From NCBI GenBank assembly GCA_963205115.1, contig CAUJHV010000070.1, positions 1 to 64,000 on the forward strand: 64,000 nucleotides of DNA, read 5' to 3'. This document shows positions 1 through 7,131 of this stretch, piece by piece. The notes under the pieces are model-generated. The model saw only the letters and a program-made list of their open reading frames with translations. It was not told the origin of the DNA and searched no databases. This DNA comes from Pseudomonadota bacterium. GTDB taxonomy: Bacteria; Pseudomonadota; Gammaproteobacteria; Burkholderiales; Burkholderiaceae_C. Within the stretch, counting starts at the first letter, position 1; each line of letters begins with the position of its first letter. Made by a program: the position numbers and the translations under genes.

Positions 1-519
1 GAAGAACGCGGCATGCGCGTCGTCCTGTTCACGGCCGCTCACGACGACCGCGTGGCCGCCGGCGTGATCGGCTCACGCCTGGGCCTGCAGCGCACCGCGA
101 TGACCTTCGGACCTCGCACGGTCTTCGAACGCACGGCTCTGCCCGCCGAGCTGGCCTGTCTGCTGATCGACGAGGCGCAGTTCCTCACGCCGATGCAGGT
201 GCGCCAGTTGCACCGCATGGCGCACCGCGACGACCTGCCGGTGCTGTGCTACGGGCTGCGCGGCGACTTCCGTGGCGACGGCTTTCCGGGCAGCCTGGCG
301 CTGCTGACGCTGGCCGACGAACTGGAGGAGATGAAGACCATCTGCGCCTGCGCACGCAAGGCCTCGATGAACATGCGCCTGGATGCGCTGGGGCGCCGGG
401 TGCGCGAAGGCGAGCAGGTCGTGATCGGCGGCAACGACCGCTACCGCGCGGTGTGCCCCTCGTGCTTCTATGCCGACGACGGCGAAGATCCGGCCGCCGC
501 GCCAGGGCTCTTCGGCTGA
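1..519 (+). CDS. tdk: Thymidine kinase, 5'-truncated by the window edge
   Basis: Phosphorylates thymidine to dTMP in the cytosolic pyrimidine salvage pathway. The visible 172 codons match the C-terminal three quarters of bacterial type II thymidine kinase. Seen are the EERGM and DDR segments, the DEAQFL Walker B-like motif, LCYGLRGDFRG, the TICACARKAS cysteine segment, the EQVVIGGNDRY lasso segment and a VCPSC zinc-type pair near the end. The frame is open to base 1, so the true start and the P-loop lie outside the window; the ATG at 13 is internal. It converges on the EamA gene with a 16-bp gap. Family identity is very secure; only the N-terminus is unknown. Confidence 0.95.
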   Translation, partial: EERGMRVVLFTAAHDDRVAAGVIGSRLGLQRTAMTFGPRTVFERTALPAELACLLIDEAQFLTPMQVRQLHRMAHRDDLPVLCYGLRGDFRGDGFPGSLALLTLADELEEMKTICACARKASMNMRLDALGRRVREGEQVVIGGNDRYRAVCPSCFYADDGEDPAAAPGLFG

Positions 520-535
520 AGGCACCGCCGCCGCC

Positions 536-1534
536 TCAGCGGCGCGTGGCCAGCCCGATGCTCGTGAGGATCATCACGCCGCCCACCGCGTGGTGCCAGC
601 CGGGGACCTCACCCAGCACCCACCACGAGCCCAAGGCGCTGTAGATCGGCGCCAGGTAGAGCATCAGCGCCGTGCGGGCAGCGCCCAGCTCGCGCTGCAG
701 GAAGGAATAGGCCCCGTAGGAAGCGACACCCGGCACCAGACCCGCCAAGGCCACCAGGGCCGTGGCCTTCCAGGTCCAGGGCGGTGTGGGGCCGCTGACG
801 TACTCGATCAAGGTGGCCGGCAGCAGGCAGACCAAACCGCCCAGGATGATCGCCACCAGGCGCTCGCCCGGCCCCAGCGCGCTGGGCCACAACCGCAGCA
901 GCACGGAGTACGCGGTCCAGGATGCCGCGGCGGCCAGGATCCAGAAGTCGCCCACGGCAAAGCGCATCTGCAGCAGCACCGAGACATCGCCGCGCGTCAC
1001 CACCCACAGCGCACCCGCCAGCGCCAGCAGCACGGCCCACTTCTGCGCCGCGCGCATGTGCTCGTGCAGCAGCCGCGCGCTGAGCCAGGTGATGGCCACC
1101 GGCGTGATGGCGTAGATCAGGGCGATATTCGCTGCCGTCGTGGTGCGCCCGGCGATATAGACCCAGGCGCCGCAGATGTACATGCCCAGCGCGCCCAGGA
1201 CCAGCAGGTGCAGCCATTCGGCCCGCAGCACGGCCCGCTGGCGCCACAGGGCCGGCGCCACGAAAGGCAGCATCACCGCGGCCGCCAGCGTCCAGCGCCC
1301 CAGCGCCAGCGCATGCGGCTCGATCAGGCCGTTGCCCAGCCGCGCCACCAGGTAGTTGGTCGACCACAGCGCCGGCACGACGAACAGCAGCACACGCGCC
1401 CAGCGCGCGGTGTACGAAGCGGGACGGTTCGCCGTTGAAGCGGACGAAGGCGAAAGCGCCGTGGCAGGCGGTGTCACCGCGCCGGCCGGTGTGGCCGCCT
1501 GCGGTCTGCCGCCCGCCGCATCGGCGGCGCTCAT
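536..1534 (-). CDS. EamA/DMT-family inner-membrane transporter
   Basis: A 332-residue integral membrane protein of the drug/metabolite transporter superfamily. It shows about ten hydrophobic helices arranged as two EamA repeats, roughly residues 50-180 and 195-330. Recognisable segments are PALWSTNYLVAR at the start of repeat 1, YAITPVAITWLSA at its end, and LYLAPIYSALGSWWVLGE in repeat 2. The first 40 residues are a disordered Ala/Pro/Ser-rich tail, so a shorter start is possible. The substrate cannot be read from the sequence; relatives export amino acids, metabolites or drugs. It is convergent with tdk and lies 19 bp downstream of psd, so it may be co-transcribed with psd. Confidence 0.85.
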   Translation of the reverse strand: MSAADAAGGRPQAATPAGAVTPPATALSPSSASTANRPASYTARWARVLLFVVPALWSTNYLVARLGNGLIEPHALALGRWTLAAAVMLPFVAPALWRQRAVLRAEWLHLLVLGALGMYICGAWVYIAGRTTTAANIALIYAITPVAITWLSARLLHEHMRAAQKWAVLLALAGALWVVTRGDVSVLLQMRFAVGDFWILAAAASWTAYSVLLRLWPSALGPGERLVAIILGGLVCLLPATLIEYVSGPTPPWTWKATALVALAGLVPGVASYGAYSFLQRELGAARTALMLYLAPIYSALGSWWVLGEVPGWHHAVGGVMILTSIGLATRR

Positions 1535-1553
1535 GCGGACCTGTCGGCGACGC

Positions 1554-2411
1554 TCATGCCGACGCGCCGGGGCCCTCGGCCATGGCCTCGCCCATGCGGA
1601 TCGCGCCGCCGGGCGCCCACGCGGCCGAGAACTGCAGCGGCCCGGGCGGCATCAGCATCACCACGGTGGAGCCGAGCAGGAAGCGCCCCATTTCCTCGCC
1701 CTGTCGCAGGTGGATGACCCGGTCGTCGTAGCGCCACTCGCGCAGCGAGCCGGGCCGCGGCGGATTGACCACGCCGTGCCAGACCGTCGCCATGCTGCCG
1801 ACGATGGTGGCGCCCACCAGCACCATCACGAACGGCCCCTGCTCGCCCTCGAACACGCAGACCACCCGCTCGTTGCGTGCAAACAAGCCCGGCACGCCGC
1901 GCGCGGTAGCCGGGTTGACCGAAAACAGGTCGCCCGGCACGTGGATCATGCGCAGCAGGCGGCCCGCGGCCGGCATGTGGATGCGGTGGTAATCGCGCGG
2001 GCTGAGGTAGAGCGTCGCGAAATGGCCCTCGTCGAAACGCGCCGCCAGTGCCGCGTCGCCGCCCACCAGGGCCGTGGCGGTGTAGTCGTGGTCCTTGGCC
2101 TGGAAGATGCGCCCCTGGCGCACCACGCCGAACTGGCTGATGGCCCCGTCGACCGGGCAGATCCAGTCCGCCGCGGCCAGCGGGCGGGCACCTGGGCGCA
2201 GCGCACGCGTGAAGAAGTCGTTGAAGCTCGCGTAGGCGCGCGGGTCGGCGTCCAGCGCCTCGCCCATGTCGACACCGTAGCGCTGGATGAACCAGCGGAT
2301 GGCCGCCGTCGTGCGTGACCCGCTGCGGCTGCCGGCAACCAGGCCGGCCAGCCGCGTCAGCGCGTGCTGGGGGATCACGTGTTGTGATGCGACAAACAGC
2401 CGTTCGGACAT
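1554..2411 (-). CDS. psd: Phosphatidylserine decarboxylase proenzyme
   Basis: Converts phosphatidylserine to phosphatidylethanolamine at the inner membrane. The proenzyme cleaves itself to form a pyruvoyl prosthetic group. The LGST self-cleavage motif is present, with the pyruvoyl-forming serine at residue 248 of 285. Upstream are FNDFFTR, PVDGAISQFG, YLSPRDYHRIHMP and FARNERVV, all typical of Psd. I chose the start at MSERLFV because it gives the usual length; the frame stays open 19 codons further upstream. The S49 peptidase gene ends 56 bp upstream on the same strand. Confidence 0.95.
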   Translation of the reverse strand: MSERLFVASQHVIPQHALTRLAGLVAGSRSGSRTTAAIRWFIQRYGVDMGEALDADPRAYASFNDFFTRALRPGARPLAAADWICPVDGAISQFGVVRQGRIFQAKDHDYTATALVGGDAALAARFDEGHFATLYLSPRDYHRIHMPAAGRLLRMIHVPGDLFSVNPATARGVPGLFARNERVVCVFEGEQGPFVMVLVGATIVGSMATVWHGVVNPPRPGSLREWRYDDRVIHLRQGEEMGRFLLGSTVVMLMPPGPLQFSAAWAPGGAIRMGEAMAEGPGASA

Positions 2412-2467
2412 GGGCAGCTCGGGCGATGGACGTTGGCGCGATTGAATGGTTAGGCCTGTACCGCGCA

Positions 2468-3475
2468 TCAGCGCAGCGACGGCGGGTCGCGCAGCGTGCG
2501 CACGACGACCTGTCCCATCGACGCGCCGAAGCGCTTGGCCAGACGTTCGGCCACGTTCTCGCGCTGGGTGTAGTCGACGATGTCCTCGGCCTTGACGATT
2601 TCGCGCGCCACGAAGTCCAGGCCGCCCGTGTGATCCACCAGGCCCAGCTTCACGGCTTCCTCGCCGTTCCAGAACAGGCCCGAGAAGGTCTCCGGCGTCT
2701 CCTTGAGCCGCGCACCGCGCCCGGCCTTGACGACCTCGATGAACTGCCGGTGGATCTGGTCGATCATGGCCTGGGCATAGGCCTTCTGCCGCTCGTTCTG
2801 CGGGCTGAACGGGTCCAGCATGCCCTTGTTTTCACCGGCCGTCAGCAGCCGGCGTTCGACGCCCAGCTTGGCCATCGCATCGGTGAAGCCGAAGCCGTCC
2901 ATCAACACGCCGATGCTGCCCACCAGGCTGGCCTTGTCGACGTAGATCTCGTCCGCGGAAACGGCGATGTAGTAGGCGCCCGAGGCGCACATCTCCTCGA
3001 CCACTGCGTAGACCTTCTTCTTGTGCAGGGCCTTCAACCGGCGGATCTCGTCGTTGACGATGCCGCTTTGCACCGGGCTGCCGCCGGGCGAGTTGATACG
3101 CAGCACCACCGCCTTCGCGTCCGCGGCCTCGAATGCCGAGCGCAGCGCCGGCAGCAGGTTCTCGGCGCTGGCCTCGCCCTGGGACTCGATCACCCCGCGC
3201 ACCTCGACCAGTGCCGTGTGCGTGCCCACCGGCGCCGTGCCGTGTCCACGCTGCGAAAAGATTGCCCAGGCCACCGCCACGGCCAGGCCGAGCCAGGCCA
3301 GACGAAAGAAGATGCGCCAACGCCGCTCGGCCCGCCGGTCGCGCAGCAGCTCGCCAGCAATGGTTTCGAGGCTGCTTTCGATCGTGGCGCCAGGCGCGGC
3401 AGATGCGGCCTGCGCGACGGGTGGCGGTGCTGCGGAGTCTGGTGACTCGCCAGGTGTATGCATGGGTCCTCCCAA
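2468..3475 (-). CDS. S49 family signal-peptide peptidase (short SppA type)
   Basis: A 335-residue membrane-anchored serine protease thought to degrade cleaved signal peptides. A cytoplasmic Ala/Pro-rich tail (residues 1-50) is followed by one transmembrane segment at about 55-74 and a single protease domain. Seen motifs are RINSPGGSPVQSG, then MCASGAYYIA with the probable nucleophile Ser165, GSIGVLMDGFGF, and TAGENKGMLDPFSP with the probable general base Lys217. It is the single-domain 36-kDa type, not the tandem-domain form of E. coli. A second in-frame ATG lies four codons downstream. The Rieske gene ends 21 bp upstream, so gph, the Rieske gene, this gene and perhaps psd form one transcription unit. 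Confidence 0.9.
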   Translation of the reverse strand: MGGPMHTPGESPDSAAPPPVAQAASAAPGATIESSLETIAGELLRDRRAERRWRIFFRLAWLGLAVAVAWAIFSQRGHGTAPVGTHTALVEVRGVIESQGEASAENLLPALRSAFEAADAKAVVLRINSPGGSPVQSGIVNDEIRRLKALHKKKVYAVVEEMCASGAYYIAVSADEIYVDKASLVGSIGVLMDGFGFTDAMAKLGVERRLLTAGENKGMLDPFSPQNERQKAYAQAMIDQIHRQFIEVVKAGRGARLKETPETFSGLFWNGEEAVKLGLVDHTGGLDFVAREIVKAEDIVDYTQRENVAERLAKRFGASMGQVVVRTLRDPPSLR

Positions 3476-3496
3476 CGGGAAGCCCGGGTCTTCGGA

Positions 3497-3892
3497 TCAG
3501 CCGAAGGACACGGGCTCGAATTCGCCGGAAGGATACCAATAGACCTTGCCGTCGCTCTCCGCGACGCGCAAGGGCTTCAGTCGGCCGCGCCCTGCCGGGC
3601 CGCCGGTGCAGCGGCCGGTGCGCGGGTCGTAGGTGGCACCATGGATCGCGCAGACGATCTCGCGACGATCGCCGTCCAGGAATTCGCCTGGCTGCCAGTC
3701 CATCTCGGCCGGCACATGTGCACAGCGGTTGATATAGCCCACCACCCGGCCGTCGAAGCGCAGCACGAAGCCGCGTACCGGCCGGCCGAATTCCATCAGG
3801 TCAAAGACGAATGCCCGGCCACGGTCGGGCAGATCCAGGCTGTCACAGACCGGCAGTCCGGCACTGTCGTCTGGCGCGGGTGGCTCACCCAT
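3497..3892 (-). CDS. Rieske [2Fe-2S] protein
   Basis: A 131-residue soluble ferredoxin-like protein. The two Rieske ligand boxes are intact: C57-A-H59 in RCAHVPAEMDW and C81-A-I-H84 in CAIHGATYDP, followed by the closing TGRCTGGPAGRG loop. No signal peptide or Tat motif is seen, so it is probably cytoplasmic. The start at MGEPPAPDD overlaps the end of the upstream phosphatase gene by 8 bp, which favours translational coupling and argues against the longer frame running to 3982. Stand-alone Rieske proteins next to gph and sppA are common in Burkholderiales; their partner is unknown to me. Confidence 0.88.
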   Translation of the reverse strand: MGEPPAPDDSAGLPVCDSLDLPDRGRAFVFDLMEFGRPVRGFVLRFDGRVVGYINRCAHVPAEMDWQPGEFLDGDRREIVCAIHGATYDPRTGRCTGGPAGRGRLKPLRVAESDGKVYWYPSGEFEPVSFG

Positions 3893-4565
3893 GCCGCGCC
3901 AGCCAGTCGCGCAACTCGTGCGTGCTGTGGGCGACATACAGCGGTTCGAAAGCAGCGAAGCTCTCGTGGCCGTGCGCGCCAAAACTCACCGCCACGGCCG
4001 GCATGCCGGCGTTCGCGGCCAGTTGCAGATCGTGTGTGGTGTCGCCGATCATCAGGCTGCGCTGCGCGGAGGTACCCAGCTCGGCCATCAGTTCGTGCAG
4101 CATGCGCGGATCGGGCTTGGACGCGGTTTCGTCGGCCGTGCGCGTGGCGTCGAAGACCCCATGCAGCGTGGTGGTCGACAACGCTTCGTCGAGCCCGCGC
4201 CGGCTCTTGCCCGTGGCCACGGCCAGCAAGTGGTTGCGCGCTTTCAGGGCCTGCAGCATCTGCAGGGTGCCGTCGAACAGCAGCACCTCGTGCTGGCTGG
4301 CGAAGTAGTGCTTGCGGTAGGCGTTGCCCAGTTCGGGATAGCGCTCGGCAGGGACGTCCGGCGCGGCGTGCATCAGCGCGTCGCGCAGGCCCAGGCCGAT
4401 GACGTAGGACGCCTGCTCGTCGCTGGGCACACGCACGCCCAGGTCACGGCAGGCGTTCTGGATGCAGCGGGTGATGAGCCCGGTGCTGTCGAAGAGCGTC
4501 CCGTCCCAATCGAAGGCGATCAGGTCGAAGCGGCGCCCCGCGCGCCGCACGGGGCTGCCCGTCAT
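3885..4565 (-). CDS. HAD-family phosphatase, phosphoglycolate phosphatase-like
   Basis: A 226-residue HAD hydrolase. Motif I is FDWDGTLFDS with nucleophile Asp19 and acid/base Asp21. An alpha-helical cap follows. Motif II is LAVATGKSRRGLD, and motif IV is SLMIGDTTHDLQLAANAG. This matches the Gph/PGP subgroup, which removes 2-phosphoglycolate or similar small phosphates. The ATG overlaps the stop of the upstream histone-tailed gene by 4 bp (ATGA), and its 3' end overlaps the Rieske start by 8 bp, so the three genes are probably translated together. Another small-molecule HAD substrate cannot be excluded. Confidence 0.85.
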   Translation of the reverse strand: MTGSPVRRAGRRFDLIAFDWDGTLFDSTGLITRCIQNACRDLGVRVPSDEQASYVIGLGLRDALMHAAPDVPAERYPELGNAYRKHYFASQHEVLLFDGTLQMLQALKARNHLLAVATGKSRRGLDEALSTTTLHGVFDATRTADETASKPDPRMLHELMAELGTSAQRSLMIGDTTHDLQLAANAGMPAVAVSFGAHGHESFAAFEPLYVAHSTHELRDWLARHG

Positions 4566-5302
4566 GCCTTCTTCTTCGCCGCCTTGACCGCGACGCCCTT
4601 GGCCGGCGCCTTGGCGGCCGCCTTCTTGGGGGCCGCCTTCGCAGCCGTCTTCGTGGCCGTCTTGGCCGTGGTCTTGGCCGCGGTCTTGGCGACCTTGGCG
4701 GGCGCCTTGGCGGCGGCCTTCACGGGCGCCGGCTTGGCCGCCTTGGCCGCGGGCTTGGCTTCGCTCTTGGCGCCGGCCAGGGCGTCCTTCATGGCCTTGG
4801 CTTCGGCGCGACGCGAACGTGTTTCTTCCAGGCGGTAGGTCTTCTCGGCCTTGGCGCGCAGTTCCACGGCACGGCCCAGGGCTTCCTTGAAGCGCTCTGG
4901 CGTGTAGGTGCTTTCGCTGCCGATGTAGACGTTCTTGTTGCGCGGCTTTTCACCGAACTGCGGCAGCAGCACCTGCAGGCTGGCATACCGGGTATTGGAG
5001 CCGCGACGCAGCCGCACGAGCGGCCCGCTGATGCCCACCGGCAGGTTGCTGCTCTTGCTGGTGCTGGGCCGGGGCTGCAGCTTCGAAGGCGTGGGCATCG
5101 AGCCGATGCGACGGATCAGCTCCTTCGTGGCGGCTTCCAGCGAAGCCTTGGCTCCGCTGCCGTCGTTGGTTCCATCGGAAAACATCTTGGTGCCGCCGTA
5201 GCGAACCTGCCACCCGTGCGTGTAGCGGTGGTCGATGCGCTGTATGCACTGCGGCACCTTGAACTTCTTGCCGCTGAAGATGACGACGTCGCGTGTTTTC
5301 AT
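4562..5302 (-). CDS. Unrecognised protein with a histone H1-like Lys/Ala tail
   Basis: The 246-residue product has two parts. Residues 1 to about 170 form a conserved-looking globular region that starts MKTRDVVIFSGKKFKVPQC and contains RYTHGWQVRYGGTKMFSD; it might be a small DNA-binding fold, but I do not recognise the family. Residues from about 178 to the end are almost only Lys, Ala, Pro, Thr and Val in KAAAK/KTAAK-type steps, like histone H1 tails and bacterial H1-like proteins. This suggests nucleic-acid binding (inference). It overlaps gph by 4 bp and appears to be the first gene of the sppA-side operon. The ATG at 5302 is preceded by a GGACC stretch; no strong ribosome-binding site stands out. 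Confidence 0.7.
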   Translation of the reverse strand: MKTRDVVIFSGKKFKVPQCIQRIDHRYTHGWQVRYGGTKMFSDGTNDGSGAKASLEAATKELIRRIGSMPTPSKLQPRPSTSKSSNLPVGISGPLVRLRRGSNTRYASLQVLLPQFGEKPRNKNVYIGSESTYTPERFKEALGRAVELRAKAEKTYRLEETRSRRAEAKAMKDALAGAKSEAKPAAKAAKPAPVKAAAKAPAKVAKTAAKTTAKTATKTAAKAAPKKAAAKAPAKGVAVKAAKKKA

Positions 5303-5375
5303 GTGTTATGGGTCCTGGAATGAAGGACTCCCTGCGATTCACGGCTCTGCGGCCGTTGGTGCCGACGCTCTCTGC

Positions 5376-6344
5376 TTAACGCGCCGAAACAGCGGCGATA
5401 TCTTCGCATTCTTTTGGCCATGGCGCTTCCACCGTAATTTCCCGCCCGTCATGGGGGTGATGGAAGCGCAGGCGGCGCGCATGCAGGAACATGCGATCCA
5501 GACGCACCGGCAGCCCGTCGCCGCGCGCCAGGCGACGGTTGAGCGCGAAATCGCCGTATTTGTCGTCACCGGCGATCGGGTGCCCCGCCTGGGACAGGTG
5601 CACCCTGATTTGGTGCGTTCGGCCGGTCTTGATCGTCACGTCCAGCAGCGTGAATCCGGGCAGTCTCCGGGCCACCTGCACCAAAGTGATCGCGCGCTGC
5701 GCCTGCGGATCGTCGGCGTGGGCGGTGCGCACGCGGCGCTCGCCTTCGGCCGTGAGGTACTTGTGCAGGGGCACGTCGATCACCTTCAGGCGCTCCGGCC
5801 AGTCACCGGCGACGAGCGCGCCATAGGTCTTGCCGATCGTCTTGTGCGGGCCACGCGCGCGGAACTGGTCCTGCAGATGCGTCAGCGCCGAACGCTTCTT
5901 GGCGATGAGCAACACGCCCGAGGTCTCGCGGTCCAGCCGATGCACCAATTCGAGGAATCGCGCCTGCGGTCGTGCCTGGCGCAGCTGTTCGATCACGCCG
6001 GAGCTCACCCCGCTGCCGCCGTGCACGGCCACGCCGGCCGGCTTGTCGATGGCCATCAGCCAGTCGTCCTCGTAGAGCACCGGGAAGCTGCGCGCCGGCA
6101 CCACGGGCGCCTGGTCGACAGGACGCGCGGCCACGCGCACTGGCGGCACGCGCACGTCGTCGCCGATCGCCAGGCGTTGGTCGGCCGACGCCCGGCCCTT
6201 GTTGACGCGCACCTCGCCGGAGCGGATGACGCGGTAGACCATGGTCTTGGGCACGCCCTTGAGGTGGCGCAGCAGGTAGTTGTCCAGCCGCTGGCCTTCG
6301 CCGGCTTCGTCGACGGTCCAGTGCTGAACGGCTGGCGCCACCAC
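5376..6344 (-). CDS. rluC: 23S rRNA pseudouridine synthase, RluC type
   Basis: Isomerises uridines in 23S rRNA (955/2504/2580 in the E. coli enzyme). An N-terminal S4 RNA-binding domain is seen (GQRLDNYLLRHLKGVP, SGEVRVNKGR). The catalytic domain has LVHRLDRETSGVL with the catalytic Asp, KTYGALV and GRTHQIRVHL. Divergent from rne, the usual position in betaproteobacteria. The start is uncertain. The frame is open to 6704, but no ATG lies near the S4 domain. I use the GTG codon at 6344, just before VVAPAVQHW; the next codon is also GTG. Starts further upstream would cross the candidate rne promoter. Confidence 0.88.
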   Translation of the reverse strand: MVAPAVQHWTVDEAGEGQRLDNYLLRHLKGVPKTMVYRVIRSGEVRVNKGRASADQRLAIGDDVRVPPVRVAARPVDQAPVVPARSFPVLYEDDWLMAIDKPAGVAVHGGSGVSSGVIEQLRQARPQARFLELVHRLDRETSGVLLIAKKRSALTHLQDQFRARGPHKTIGKTYGALVAGDWPERLKVIDVPLHKYLTAEGERRVRTAHADDPQAQRAITLVQVARRLPGFTLLDVTIKTGRTHQIRVHLSQAGHPIAGDDKYGDFALNRRLARGDGLPVRLDRMFLHARRLRFHHPHDGREITVEAPWPKECEDIAAVSAR

Positions 6345-7131
6345 ATCCGGTGCGCGGGCGGTCTTCGAATCTGGGGGGCTCGATTCCCCGCTATTGCGGC
6401 CGGGCCGTGGGGCGGGGGCGGCCCGCGCCCCTATAATGCGTCGCTCCACGTTCGTGCTGCAAGTGCTTGATTTGCCGGAGTTTAGCCGGCTGCAAAGGTA
6501 CCAGTAGCGCGACGGGAACGGTGGCAGCCACGCCAAGTTGGGGCGGATCTCCACCACAAGCGTTGATGCAATGCCCGAGCGATGCCGCGCGGTGCCAGCC
6601 CCCAAGTGGCTGGTGAGCCGGAACCGGCGGGCAGCAGAGATTCGATGAATGAACCGGTCTTGCGGCGCCACCCAAAGCGGCGCAAGACAACGAAGAAGGA
6701 TCACGGTGCCAGACGGCGCCGGCGCGGCCGAACAGTGCGTTCGGCATCTGCCGGGGCGGAGCTGGCACCCGCGTCAGGTCACCACAGCCCTTCGCGATGA
6801 CACCCCTGTCTCCCCTTTCCACCCTTGCCTGCGACGGCGCGCGTTCGACATGCGCGCCGCGTGGCCCGGGCGTGGATGCACGCTGCCCGGCGCGACGCGC
6901 GGCAGTGTGGCGGACAGCGGTCAGCCGCTCACAGGCTTCGGCAGCCGCCACGCAAGCGCCAACGCTGCAAACCTGACCGGCACCGCTTCCGCCTCATCGA
7001 CGGACGGAGCGACCGGCTGACCTGCAGTCCAGGGCGGTTCTACAGCTTCGGTTCTCCTGTCGACTCTCGTGCATCGGTAGAGGGTCCGGCCACGCCCGTC
7101 AGGGTGCGGCCGGCAACGGAGTGCACGACAC
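6345..7131 (+). other. Long rluC-rne intergenic region / probable rne 5' leader
   Basis: About 0.79 kb without a convincing gene. It separates divergent rluC and rne. A TATAAT lies at 6432-6437. Downstream are several stable inverted repeats, including CCAGCC...GGCTGG at 6595-6613 and a hairpin at 6659-6686 (CTTGC...GCAAG, with further pairing inside). Short frames on both strands here show no family resemblance. E. coli rne has a long structured leader through which RNase E controls its own mRNA; this region could play that role, but that is inference. Confidence 0.5.
6432..6437 (+). promoter_or_regulatory. Candidate -10 element (TATAAT) for rne
   Basis: A perfect TATAAT in otherwise very GC-rich DNA, 694 bp before the rne ATG. 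I see no good -35 at 16-18 bp spacing; the nearest TTG lies too far upstream. The call therefore rests on the -10 alone and on its place between divergent genes. Confidence 0.35.
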
